DNA of 64,000 bases from Purshia tridentata (taxonomy: Eukaryota > Streptophyta > Magnoliopsida > Rosales > Rosaceae). The stretch is taken from the NCBI GenBank assembly GCA_003254885.1, contig QANT01005946.1:1-64000 (forward strand), in the 5' to 3' direction. Shown here piece by piece: positions 10,132-23,100 of this stretch; position 1 is the stretch's first letter; each line of letters starts with the position of its first letter. A program made the translations under genes and the position numbers. The notes beneath the pieces are model-generated. The model had not been told where the DNA came from, did no database searches, and worked only from the letters and a program-made list of their open reading frames with translations.

Positions 10132-10850
10132 CTAGTCATATTCAACTACAATTTTTCCAGCATTGACATCAGCAATCAATGCAAAAGCCTCTCGAGAAAG
10201 ATTGATGGTTCCATCACATCCTTGACAGTAATCAACGATGGTAACCAGTACTTTACCTCCAGTGCAAGGTTGTGGCATTTGGTTTGTTCCCCCAATACAT
10301 TTGACAATGTATGATCTTTCACATGCCGCCCCATTATCCCATATACTATCACTTACTGCAGCAATCATCGAATTTTGTTGCTTTTCATTTCCATTGCATG
10401 CAGAAGCTGCCCAAAACATCATAATCAAAATTAATAGGGATAACTCTAGGCTCTAGCTACGATCTAATTAAAATTATATCATTAGCTTGGGACTTGGGAC
10501 ATCTACAATCAAAAAGGAGACCAGATTAGGTATCTATTTTTTTACCCATTTTGATACCAGCTTCATATTTTAGTCATTTCTTCCACATCTTTTTTTCTTA
10601 TATTTCTCTCTTTATTTTCTCTTTAATGGTTAAGATATAAAATTAGATACAAAAAAGGACAACAAAATAGATATGTAATTCGCTCTTATGTAAAATAGCA
10701 ATTTTTATAGAAATTAATTAGGATGAACAGAATGTACTCACGGACATAAGGGGGTTCATAAAAGGTGGCAGTTCCCTCCAAGGCATATGTCATTGATGAA
10801 GCCAAGTACAAAGTCATGAAAAATAGCAACATCATTGGAATTTCTTGCAT
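10132..10850 (-). CDS. EG45-like domain protein / plant natriuretic peptide-like, copy 2
   Basis: Two minus-strand exons, 10850-10742 and 10406-10132, with the same intron position and phase as copy 1, give 127 residues. The first exon reads MQEIPMMLLFFMTLYLASSM and a signal peptide ending TYA; the first exon is the same length (109 bases) as in copy 1. Mature part: GTATFYEPPYVPSACNG, SYIVKCIGGTNQM, VTIVDYCQGCDGTINLSREAF, six cysteines, single barwin-like barrel. The expected role is that of copy 1 (secreted, apoplastic). The intron is 335 bases here against 107 in copy 1. Upstream TATA and 3' flank are shared with copy 1, so the pair arose by tandem duplication of a unit of about 1 kb. Confidence 0.88.
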
Positions 10851-10978
10851 ATATATATATATATATATATATCCTCAAATCACCTAATGAAGTGATGATC
10901 GATATTATATATATAGCTCAAAAACTTGTTTGTTGTGTAAGCAAAAGCCAAGAGGCAAGAGGAGTACCCCATTTTTTT

Positions 10979-10985
10979 TTTTATA
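10979..10985 (-). promoter_or_regulatory. TATA box of EG45-like copy 2
   Basis: Minus strand reads ATATTCCCTCTATAAAAAAA; the TATAAAA sits about 130 bases upstream of the ATG and is conserved with copy 1. The longer distance is explained by an (AT)n run at about 10848-10872. Confidence 0.5.
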
Positions 10986-11560
10986 GAGGGAATATTTATG
11001 ACATTAACATTTAAGCTAGGCAGCCTAGCCTCTTCCCCATGGCCAGCAGTCGTATTTCAATATTAATTATCGTATAACTTGCACTAATAGATACCCACTT
11101 CCATTGGTGTTCTTTATATTCATTTTCATTTGAAATCTTCTTTATTCTTGCAAAATAGATTAAACAACCATATAGAAATGAGAGACATCATACAATTATT
11201 TATTCACACACCCAATTTTATTACTCCACACAATGCAATTCTCTATTCAACCTATCGATCTTTTAGTCATTTTTCTATTCATAAAGAAATATCAAAATTA
11301 TTGGTGGTTAATGCCTTATAGTGAGCACACTATGTAATGTCTGTTGATAAATGGTATTAAATTGTGCCATTTCACTTGCAGATTAACATGAGGTGTTTGT
11401 AAAAAATATATCTATTATCTAGCTTAATTTAGGTCTTCGACCTTTGGAATGGCCATTATTTCGGGTGTTCTCTCTTCTCTCTTTCTAGCCAATAAAAAAG
11501 GGGTCTTATATCTTTGTCGAATACAAAAAAGGGTTAAAACTGAAAAAAATGTTATTTATT
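10986..11560. other. Upstream region of EG45-like copy 2
   Basis: No gene is seen. Bases 10986-11045 match the copy 1 promoter (GACATTAACAT, AAGCTAGGCA, CCTCTTCCC). Confidence 0.55.
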
Positions 11561-11860
11561 TATATATATATAGGATAATTTTCTAAATATTACACATAAT
11601 AAGGGGGTCAATCTTATTTCAATCTTATTTAAAGTTATGTTAATGAAGGACATTAATTTATATTTTGTATCAAAAAAGGACAATCTCTCACTTATACGAA
11701 ATGATAAGTTTAAGGAAGTTAGTCACAGAAGTGAGGAATTGTTCTTTTTTCACACAAAACATAAGTTAATATTTTTCATTAACACAGCCATAACTACATG
11801 TCATGAAATAGGAAGGACCCCTAAGTATGTGTTATATTTAGAATGATCCCTATATATTTT
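11561..11860. mobile_element. MITE with terminal inverted repeats of about 45 bp
   Basis: TATATAGGATAATTTTC then TAAATATTACACATAATAAG (from about 11567) is matched in inverted form by CTTAGTATGT-type sequence ending at about 11860 (rightmost arm read on the minus strand: TATATAGGGATCATTC, TAAATATAACACATACTTAG). Further inside, GTTATGTTAATGAAGGACAT and its inverse recur at 11633 and about 11770. About 300 bp, no coding capacity. Family not identified; long terminal repeats suggest a Mutator-like origin. Confidence 0.6.
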
Positions 11861-14800
11861 ATATTTTTATTGTCGGTATCCGAATCTAAATTTTTCATTT
11901 TAGATCATTCTAAAACCTGAGTTTTTTTCACATTGTTTAAAGTTTAAATGTAAACTTTTTTTGTTCGGACAAATAGGCCTAGCCAATAGCCAGCCCAATG
12001 GTTCGGACATAGGATAAGCCATCGGTCAGACCTGGGCTTCTATCTTTTTGTTTCGAGTCGACCAACCCAAATCGAAAATCTCCAAACCTAATTGGGGCTA
12101 CATTTGAACCCTACAAAAGTAAGATAGGTCTGACCCAACCCATTTTAGATCATATAGAAACTAATACATGACAGACAAGTTGACCAAAAAATATTGACAG
12201 AAAAAGAAAAAGAGGAAACTTTCTTTTATTAAGAAAATAAATAAATAAATTATAGATTTGGGAAGTTGGGATTTGGAATTCATTAAAAATGGTTACTCAT
12301 ATATATTTACCACCAAGCTGAAGCCCCATAGGGACAATTGGACAAAACCAATAGGTTGCTAATAAATTAATACATTATTATAATATATTGTCACACATAC
12401 TGACACACCCCTTTCATTTTTGTGATATTATCTCTAAGTTGCCAAAAGTTGGTGCGTCGTATTAATCACATTTAATGTTCACAAGGCAATTGCACATGGA
12501 TTGGGGGTGGGGGGCCAGCACAATTGATTGAGAGATAGTGCTTTCGTAGGCCATAAATAAAAAATTTTTATTAAAAAAAAAAGGAATCTTCCAAAAAGAT
12601 TTCAATCAATGTATTATTGCAAATTGTACTTTGTACCCAAAAAATGTTATGGCATTGAAGCATACGATTGGGGGAAGGGTTCAAATCTGGGTGTATAGGA
12701 GGAACTTTTGTTCTCTACCACTTAAATCAACTCCAATTCACCATTGAAGTATATGTTATTAACTATTGTATAATGCTCACTCCTTTATGTATTCTAAGTT
12801 TGCATGAGGGTGTGGGTTGTATGTGGAGCTAATTACAAGATGGATTTGGGAAATGGGACTCATTGACTAAAGCCCAATGGCCCAATGAAACGAAATACCA
12901 TGGGCACCATGAAACACTAGTAATTGCTTCTGATATATTTATCGAAATGATGGAGAAGGTAAGAGTATAACTCTATAACGGTTTAAGTATTTTGAGTTTC
13001 TATCATTGAAGCTACAAATAAACTACCAATCGTCACAGTCTTTTTTTGGATTTTTTTTTTTTTTGTTGGAAGAAAGATTACTATTCTCCAACTCTTACTG
13101 TGAGTGTAAAGAAATAATCAAAGACAAGTACACGTTATACCGTTTGAGCTATATAAAAACTCCATTTTCTTTCTTCTTCTTTTTTTGTTACATTGCAACA
13201 GATGAAATCTCTACCTACTCTAACTTAACTTAATTTCTCACTCTCTCATAATTTGGGCTAATCCAATTTTCTTTTTTCAATTATGGCTGGAAAGATGGAC
13301 AAGCTAGGGAGGGCTATAACAAAAACCATAGAAATTTAAAGGAAACATACTTATCTTTAGTGTATAAAAATTATTAAGAGCACAGTAATTGGAAGTAGAA
13401 TGCATATTTTATATGTCTATGACTCTATGCCCTTCTTTTCTGGTTTTGAAAGGTAAAAGAGATAAAGGAGGGGACTTGGGAAAGCCCCACAAGACAAAAG
13501 TCCATGTCGTCTTAAAATGAGCCACATGAACATGAGCATTTCATCACCACCTTCAATCACTAGGTTATACAGGGCTGCTGCAGCTCCAAGCAAACTGTGG
13601 GATATTCATGATATCCATTATTGGATGATATCATTTCTTTATTTCTTTTGGTTTCTTATTTTCTCTTCTTCTTCTTTGTCATTATTGGAGGAGTTTATGG
13701 GGGGGCATGTGGGATCCATAACATTAAACAAGTTATAGCACTTTGAGTTGAAGTTTGTTTTTGCATTTAATGTTCTTTGGTTCATCTCCCTTGTTAAGTG
13801 GCCTGCGTTTTTTTTTTTCTTAATTAATATATAACTTTTACACATCACTATATGTGGCTGTGTTGCTCTGTGGCTTTGTCACATATAGTTCATATCAATC
13901 ATATCATGAGGACAATAAGTATCACTAAGTGCCACTAATCAAAATCCATACAAAAATCTATATCTGAATTATGGTATGTTTGTAGTAATTATTACAATTT
14001 TCCATGTCTGCAAGCACTAAGTAGACACATTTGTGTAGATTAAGGTGAATTAATTGACCCCAATCAGTGTTCTTTGTATGCCATTATATTTGAGTTTAGA
14101 GATGTGCTTGCAGAGGCAAATTTTTAATTTTTAACGTGAAATGTGTTAGTATTTAGATGCTCATAACATAACATTTAATTTCATAGTTTTTTCACGTTCT
14201 GCATTAAATAAATAAGAAAACCAAATAGCATGAAGATTCTTTCTAAGTCTTAAAAAATCTACTTGACTTGTATTTAAGATTAACGTAGATGTAGATGAGA
14301 TAGATGAGATCGATGCATTCACAAGTTCATGCATTGCTTTTGGCAAAACCCCAACTTGCATGAGTGTCACTATAAATAGTCATTCCAATCGTTTGTACGT
14401 AGCATCTCTGAAATTCCAAATGAGATGGGCCTAATTAAATGCTGCTCAATTCTATGACATATCAACCCATAACTGCACTCAATTAGCAAAATATTGAATA
14501 TTATGGAACATAAAGTTGTCTTAAAATTAGGTTCAAAAGATGAAAGTTAGTCCAAGCTAACCAATTTCTTTGATCGATACTATAAGTCTATATCAATGCC
14601 TAACAGCTTATTAATGTTGTCAACCTTTTCTTATTGTTGTGGAAGATCTTTATGATGACTAATTGGGTTGGTTTGTGGAAATTTTTGTCACAAAATCAAA
14701 CATCTTTTTGAATACATTGGTTAAAGCACAAAATCATGGGACATCCACATTGCACAAGTCAAAGCTTGGCGACACCAGACCATTTACTTCAACTTGTCCC

Positions 14801-17690
14801 ACATGTCCACCTCCATGGATCAACCACCTTCCACACCCTCCAATCTGCTGACGTGCCCAACCCCCATTGGCCAACATGTTAGGAACATGAGGGACCATGG
14901 GACCCTCTTGTGAGGACATGTCAATAAGACGTCGGGCCTACTACTACTTACAACAAGCAAAGACCAACAAGCTTGCCGTGCAGGCTGTTTTTTACCCACA
15001 CCCTACTATTACGTACCACAACTACTGAAATGTAAAACTTGTCAACTATTTCTGAGAGTATATGCTTCTATTTAAGTCACTTGAACAAGTTTCATTTAAG
15101 GAAACATGCAATATTGATGCACAGTGTCTCCTTCTAGGACACTAAAATTGAAAGAGGTACTGTGTCTGTAAAACACAAGGATAACTAACATCTACTTATA
15201 TATATATACACACAAACACCTTAATATAGGACGGCCTGAATTTGGACTATGTTAGACTTTAGACAAACTAACAAAAACTAGCAAAAGTTTACCTCATATA
15301 TTGAAGAATTAACATTTTATTTCTAAATTTTTCAATAACAAAAAATAGAGATGTGTGGTTTGGTGTGTGGATTGGTAGTTAGGCCTTGGGTTTGGTGTGT
15401 AAGCCTTAGGCTTTAAGTAAGTTTTAATTGTTAGTTTTGTTGAATACTTATTTTAAGGGCAATTTCCAAAACAAGATACTAATCAAACATAACTAACCAT
15501 TCATATAATGTATATGGAACTTTATATTGTCTAATGTCAAATGGTTATTATGTTTAAAAATTTTAAGCTGTTAAGAAATCGAAGAGCCGACAATATATAG
15601 CAAATTAACACAATTTCTCATGCATATATGGAGAGGCGAACATTTAGACATTATAATTGCAACCTACATATATTGCAGAAAGTAATCGAAAATAAATAGG
15701 AAGTGGGGAATGGAAGTTTCAAATTTAGATGGCCATTAACTAAACTTCAAATTAGTACTAGTCGCCACAAAATGAACTAACAATTAATATATGAATCTAA
15801 TTATGAAAACTATAAACAAGTATTCATTTGGAAACTCATTTTTTTATAAAAAAATCACAATTATAGAATAAAACAATCAGTAATGAGTTCATAGAAGTAA
15901 TCCCCGAAATAATTTTGCACAGCTCACAGCCTCACACCAGTTCCTGAAATATTATATATTGGCAGGTTAGCTGAAATCTGAATATAAAATAGCAGTTTTT
16001 TGGCTTCAATTAATCAACAGCACATGGGGGAGGAATTAAAAACACAATTGTTGCCAGTGAGAACTGACAGAGATGTTGACATTTGAGAGATGATCTAATT
16101 GGCAAATTTAATTTTTTAGTGCGACTGTTAATTGATTTTCTTTTTTTAGAAATTAATAATACATTATTCTACCTGAACCATGTTCTTGCTCAGAAGTACC
16201 CATATTATTATCAAAATCAATGACATCTCTTAAATAATGTGCACATTACCCAGCAAATAAATAAATAAATAATGTGCAGGTGGATGATCATTATGAGGCT
16301 GTTTGATTATCAAAGAGAAAAAAGTTTGATGAGTTTTTTTTTTTCAATTTTATGGGTCAGAATAATGAGGTTGTTTGATTGAGTCAAAAAGATAACAAAA
16401 AGGTTGAAAGTTGAAACTTAATTTGAAGGGGAAAAAAGATTTTATTTCGGTCATTTATCTACCAAGATTTTTCTGTCAAGTGAAATCCAAAAATTACACT
16501 TTTTCAGATAAAAAGTAATGTTATATGTAAGTTTTACATAAATGTATTACTATTCTTATGTAATCAGTAATACTACTATGATATTGTAATATGCTCTGAC
16601 TTTTGATCATTATATGAAATATGGAAAAAAATTTAGTGTAACTGATACACCGTCACATGGTGTAACCAATTTAATATGTCATAATATAAGTGAATGTTAT
16701 TAATAATATATCCTACTAATAATTTTTCTAAGAGATATAGAAGGACTGATATGAGTAAATTAAACTTGTGAAGAAAATTATATAACTATTAAATATGTAT
16801 AAAACTATTTAATAGATATATAATTTTCCTTAAAAAGAAAGGAAATTAAAGGAGGGATTTCTCATGTTCCAGCTCAACTGAAAAGGGTGTGGAGTGTGGA
16901 CCAAGGATTTTTGGGTGCAATTTACTATTAAATAAAGTATGGAATGTGGATATTCTGATTTCTGGCCCAAACAAAAAAGTAAAAAAAAAGGCATGGTTAC
17001 TTTCACGTATTGAATCTATTGATACACAGCTCACATAATTGCGAAGGCTAGGCATGTTTCTTGAAATTTCATAATCATTCTCCCACAAAGCCACAGAGTC
17101 CTTAAAAATGAATTCCTTGTATTATTTATTTAACTTTTATACACAAATTATGGTTTATAAGAAGAAGAGGAATGCTAGTTATATTTTTTAATCTATTTTC
17201 TTTTTCAACATTATTCCCTTATTATTCTCATTTTGCAGTGTAATTTCATAATCAAAATCATCTAATTTTTTAAATCATTCTAAAAATCATATCTTTGAAA
17301 AATCAACTAGATCAGAAATTAGTTATTAATATAACTATTATTATCAAATTAACAGACAATGAGTCTAGCTGTTTTTATTGATAATAGTTGTATAACCAAA
17401 TAATTTTTGATTTGGTTGATTTGATCTCTAAATGAAAATTTTAAAAAATAAACGATTCTGAGTATTACACTATACTATAGAATGAGAATAATAAGTGAGA
17501 AAGTCGAAAGATAATGTAGATTGGGAAAGGTAACTAGCATTTCTCAAGAATGAGGAATGAGTTGTTTGATATAATGAAATTAAGAGTGGAACAAACTAAT
17601 ATAGAGTGAACATTTCATTGTTTACCACTATAGTTTAGAAATGAGAATTTCCATTCCAAGGTGATTCAGAATGTCCATTCTACTCCAAAA
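11861..17690. other. Intergenic, no gene seen
   Basis: About 5.8 kb of AT-rich sequence with short open frames only, none with a recognisable domain, plausible start context and splice pattern. No RNA gene was recognised. Confidence 0.6.
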
Positions 17691-18070
17691 ATCCACTCAA
17701 GCCTATAAGCATTGCTCTAGTTCCAATCCTTAAATTCAGAACCCCAATTCAGGTCCTAAGTAGTAAGTAGTGGACTCAAACCCAATTATCGAACCTTAAT
17801 GACATACTCCAAACCTTGATTCTCATCCTTTGTGCTTGAGCTCAGACGCTTAACCCTAAGCCTTGATCCTTGGGGCTTGAGGTGCAAACCCTAAACCTCA
17901 ATCCTGAAACTCCAACTCCCCAATCTTAAGCCTCATACTTCAAGCCTCGAGCCTTTAGCTCCGAACACTGATCCCAAGCATTAAACCTAAAACCTCATCA
18001 CTACGAACCTCAAACCATAACCATAAGTCTCATGTCCTAAGCCTTAGAACTTGAACCCTAGCCTTGTATA
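17690..18070. repeat. Degenerate CCTAA/CCTTGA-rich repeat array
   Basis: Short words such as AACCCTAAACCTCAATCCTG, AAGCCTCATACTTCAAGCC and CCTAAGCCTTAGAACTTGAA recur with a loose period of about 12-14 bases. It resembles a decayed minisatellite with some telomere-like CCCTAAA words, but no true telomeric tandem array is present. Confidence 0.5.
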
Positions 18071-19829
18071 CTAATTTTCAACTCTTAGTAGATTCAATTT
18101 TCATACAATATAGAAGCAATTTCAGTCATTACTTGATGCTTATTATGCTATCTTCCTTGTCCATTTTTGCGATAAAAAAAACCTATTTTAGAATTGTTTT
18201 CCAAAAAAAAAAAAAACTCATAATTGTTTGATAATATTGTTCAATTTTTATATTTAAATAAAAAATAAGACAAAACATATAAAAAACACAATAGATAGGA
18301 AGATTAGATACAAATATGTTTAGAATAATGATCAACAATAATATCAAATGACTCAATAGAATTAATATTTGTACTACATCATCTCATCCGAGAGTACTAT
18401 TTTTTCAATTAAGTAAGATATGTAAGTCTCATCTCTATTGAATTATAGCACAAAGTATAATCATTTGAAATAGTGCAAAACTTAGTAAGTTGAGATGGAA
18501 AATTTTAATCTTACCATTAAATATTTTTTGTTGGGTTCATTGTTCATGCAATGCAACATTATTATCAATAAAAAAAAGTCCCATAAAAAAAACCTAGAAA
18601 TGAAACGTGTCATATCAACTATCAAGTATGAACTGAAGAGATTCTATGAAATCCAAAAGTAGGTGATGAGAGATCTTTCATTACAAATGGGAGAAGAAGA
18701 AAATGGACGGACTAATTTATTTTGGCATTTTGGCATTGGCTTTTGCAAAAAGCAAACACAAAAAGAAAGAACAAGCGAGAAGCTTTGGGACGCTAATCCC
18801 GATACGCAAACAATGCCAATCCGAAACCGAAGGCGTGCGCTAAAAAAGCACCCTATTCTGTACTATTCACTGTTTGACAATTCCCAAACGAGAGATTTGA
18901 TGTTCCCGTGGGCCCCCTCATGTCCCTGTGGGGCCCATCAATTGTCAAAATTACTTTTCTTCTACTTCTACGTTCCACGCTAATTTAAAAAATTATTTCC
19001 TTGCTTTTTTAAGACACGCGGCGTTCTCTGAATGGTGGTGACGATGGCGTGCGTTTACGTCGGGCGCTGTGAGTGAGTCCCTTAAACCTGCCGGGTTTTC
19101 AGCTGATTATTACAATTTACAAGCACGCTCGCGGCTCGCTAATCGCTATCCGGATACGATAACTGGATAAGGATATTATAATCCTAAACTTAACATAATA
19201 AAAACATTTTGTTTATGTAATAACTAATAACTAATAAGGACAACTAAACCGTGTCCAATAGATTAAAGGGTCAAGTTTATGAATCTCACCGTTTTATATA
19301 TAATTTGTATATTTTTTAAATAGGATATTGACAACGTGTCAGTATGGTATCGACACACAAAATTTTATCAAGCTGTAGTTAACTTTTGTGGTGTTGACAC
19401 AGTACTGGCACTATGTTGATGCTCTGTTAAAATGGTGTAAAATAGTGTGGCTCATGAACTTAATCCTAGACTAAATTAGGTTAGTTAAAAGTTCTTGCAA
19501 CTTCTTGGCCAAAAACAAAAGGTTCTTGCAATTGTTTGGATCCTCCCAAAAATTTGGGAATATTAAATACTTATTTAATTTTTTAGTCTTCAACTGCATG
19601 AGCCAAAGCTCGAAGAATTGGAAACAATATTTGGACTCTTCCTAAAAAGTGGATTTATATATTAATATTCTCCAGAAGTAAAAAATATGGTCAGATTATT
19701 CGTTTAGTAGGCCCATTATCATCATCACTTTTTTCGATTAAAAAAGGATTTTATAAGAGGAGAGGTCAAAGCAGGGAATGACCGATGAAACCCACGGCCG
19801 AGTAATGTTTGATTGACCAAAAACCTTTA
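18071..19829. other. Intergenic with a GC-richer island at about 18770-19140
   Basis: No gene is supported. The island has CG-containing words (GCGTGCGC, GACACGCGGCG, CGTCGGGCGC, CTCGCGGCTCGC) unusual for the surroundings. Its open frame of 106 codons (18663-18983) shows no known domain. Confidence 0.45.
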
Positions 19830-20123
19830 GGGCATGTTTACGAAACAAGAATCGGAATGAGCATGAATCGGAGTGAGTAGGAATAGGAGTAAGAAAGAAT
19901 CGGAGTGAGCAGAAATCGGAGTGAGCATAAATCGAAATGAGCATTCTCCCAAAATTAAAAATCTCACTCCTAATTTTTGTGGGCCTCACTTCTATTTCCA
20001 TTACCTTTTCAAATTTAGTAAACAAGGGAATGGAAATGGGAATGATTCCCATGTGGTAGTAAACACAGGAGTGAGAATGATTCCCACTCCTTCCATTCTC
20101 ATTGCCTCTAAGTAAACATGTTC
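19830..20123. mobile_element. MITE, 294 bp, same family as 4345-4941
   Basis: Ends are GGGCATGTTTACG (19830) and AGTAAACATGTTC (20123), flanked by TTA on both sides (19827-19829, 20124-20126), fitting a PIF/Harbinger 3-bp duplication. Internal GGAATGAGCATGAATCGG-type units and GGAATGGGAATGATTCCCAT-type inverted words match the copy at 4345-4941, which is twice as long. Confidence 0.78.
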
Positions 20124-23100
20124 TTAATAAATTTGTAGCCTAAAAAAGTGTCTCATAATTTTTATCCAAATTTCAATCTATCTACAACTGTCCTACTACT
20201 CAAAAAGCTGTCAACAACTGTCTATCTACTCCAAGAGGTAATCACTTTTAGCCACACATGTAACAATAAAACTTGGAGACAAAGGAATTGATTGGCTATA
20301 AAAAAGAAGCTATTGTGCGTATAAATTTTTGAGCCAAAACAACAACTAGTTGAAATAATGAGAAATAGTAATGAAGAAAAACTAAAATTAGTTAAGATTT
20401 CTTAATTTTCATCAATTTATTGTAATAAAACAATTACCACTAGCCTCATGTTCATACTTTACAAATTTAAGAGGCATTTTTATTTTAAGCCTAAAACTAA
20501 AAAATACTTAGAAATATATTTATGCAAAACAAATTGACAGCCGGTTCATTTTGAAGTTTCAGCGTCGAGGCATTCAGAAGCTCCAAGCGAGCGTTCAAAT
20601 GTGTAGAGTAAGTATTTGAATACTTGATACCAAAACTTCGACGTTCGAAGTTTAAACTAACATCACCCGGTCCTTGCATTGTTTATCATTCAATCTTCTA
20701 TCTAGTATTCAAATCATGTGGCCATGCATAATTGATATGACAATACATCTTATCTTAAGATGATCATAGACTCATAATACTACCAATTTATTTAGTGCCC
20801 AATTATATACCATGTTAGAGCCTTAGAGGTTAAAATTTCTTTACAATAGTTAGAATGTTTAGTCCACCTAGCATTCGAACACTGGACGAACTTTATTTTG
20901 TTTTTTTTGTTTTTTTTCAAATTTAGCCACCGATCTCGTGAAATTTACTATATGGCCATTGGCCACCACCGGTCCACCATAGCCATAGTACGTCGGGCCC
21001 TACCACCCACCTCTTCCCTCCCGGAAACACGGTATGTGGATCCACACCATGACACCAAATACCAATGGCATTCGTTGAGTATAAAAAATAAATAAAAATT
21101 TGCTTAAGTAACAAGTTATATTTATTTATAATATATAAACCTTTTGGCCTTTTAGGAAAATAGTATAATATAAACTCGAGTACGGTGAAGTAATAAAGTG
21201 AATTCATAAAAGAAGAAGAGTTAGTATAAGCAGTCCAAAATTGAGTTATACATATAAGCATTCACAACTTATGTAATAAAATAGTCGCACAAGTCTTTCC
21301 CACACATGGATGCCCTTTTTTTAATTAAACCCACAAGTACAAGATAAGTAGAAATTTAATGGCAGGTAATGACTCATTTGCTTGTTACGAAAAAATACCG
21401 TCTGACTGTGACATGTTAATGTATATAGTATTGGTATGTAATCCACTCAAATTATAAAAGTGTAAAAATTTTTAAAATATTGTTTATGATTTAGAAACAT
21501 ATGTTATAATTTAAATTAACTAGTACCACTACGTCAATATGTCACATCGAATAATTTCTTGGTTGTTATAACTAGACAATGCAAAACATACTTTGCATAT
21601 ATTTAGGAGTTTATATTTAAAACAATATTAGTATGTCATACAACTATATCTAATGACAAAGTATATATTCTCCCGTTTTAAAAAAATGACTAACATTATA
21701 TATCTTAACATGTTGAATAAATTACATTACGAATGTGAGGATATATATCTTAACATTTTTATTTCATTATAGTGTAATAGACTAATAGCTAGCAACACTA
21801 GAAAGTTTTGGCAATAAAAAATTCTCTTTACTTTATCTTTATGGACTAATGTATCGGATAGATTCTAACATTGATGGTTAAAAGAGAGATGGGAAATAAA
21901 GGATAAGAACAAATTTTCAAGAATATATGATCGAATAGGGTAGATGCTGAGCTAGCTCCTATATATGTTTCCTATTACTTGCGATTGAGATTACAGCTGT
22001 ATATTCCCTTTAATTTCATCAATATGTAGCAATGGAAACTTACCATCAATTTCAGAAGAAAAACTTGACTGGTTGTCATCTTATTACAACTGAGTGACGT
22101 AACAGTTTAGTCAAAAACAATGTTATGTTATCTATAATGCAAATATGATAAATCCAATTATTAAAAAAAAAAAAAAAGTATATATGATAAGTTTGATATT
22201 CCCACCTCCATTATATCTTATTTTCTCACCTATCATTTAGTGAAGATATTAATAATAATATATCTTTTCTATAAAAAGACACCTCAGCACATGTGTAGGG
22301 ATATAAAAGATTAAAATAAGTATGTTTTATACTTTTCTATATATCTAGTTTTTGAATCTAAAGGTTAAGCCCTCTCTCATATATAGATACTATGAATCGA
22401 ATCTTACTATTCGATCTAGAATTTATGAGAGAGATAAAAATGGTAAAATTTATCATATATATCTCAATTATTTTATTTTTCTACAAAGATATCTTGATTA
22501 ATTGGTTTTATTAATTGAAGTAGAACCCTTAGCTTCTTTAATTTATGTCGCCTTTTATATGACTCTTTGGCTTATTGATACATTGATGTGAAGTCGACAT
22601 TAATTTTGAGATGAATAAGTGTTAGTTGAAAAAAGAAAAATGGGAATGTACAATGGGCAATGGAGGATTGGATTTCATTGTAATACAGTAGTCATGTCTT
22701 TCAGAGTTAATCCCAACAAGGCACGTATAATGTGGTATGTATGATCAAACTTGAGGTGGGTGAGAAATTTGTGATCAAAACCTTGTGATGAATCACAAAG
22801 GAGCATATATGATTTATAGGAGAGCTTAAATTTTGATAAGAGAATAGAGTAAGGATCTATGAGAGAAAGAGGAATGGAGGGGTGTGAATAATGTTTATTA
22901 GTAAGAGTATTTTAGGGATAATCAGGGGTAGGAATAGAGAATTGTTAATTTTTAAAATTTAATTAGGGGTGAAAATATAAGATGGGTGAGACAATTAGAC
23001 ATTGGTATGAATAATAAATGACATGTTTTAATTAGAATATTATTGTCACTCAGCATGTTATATAATATATATGTGATTAGAAGATATCCACCCAAAAAAA

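Noticed and set aside
17690-18070. Interstitial telomere array
   Set aside because: Only scattered CCCTAAA-like words; no regular 7-bp tandem units.
18663-18983. 106-codon open frame
   Set aside because: No known motif and no splice or promoter support; kept only as an unexplained GC-rich island.
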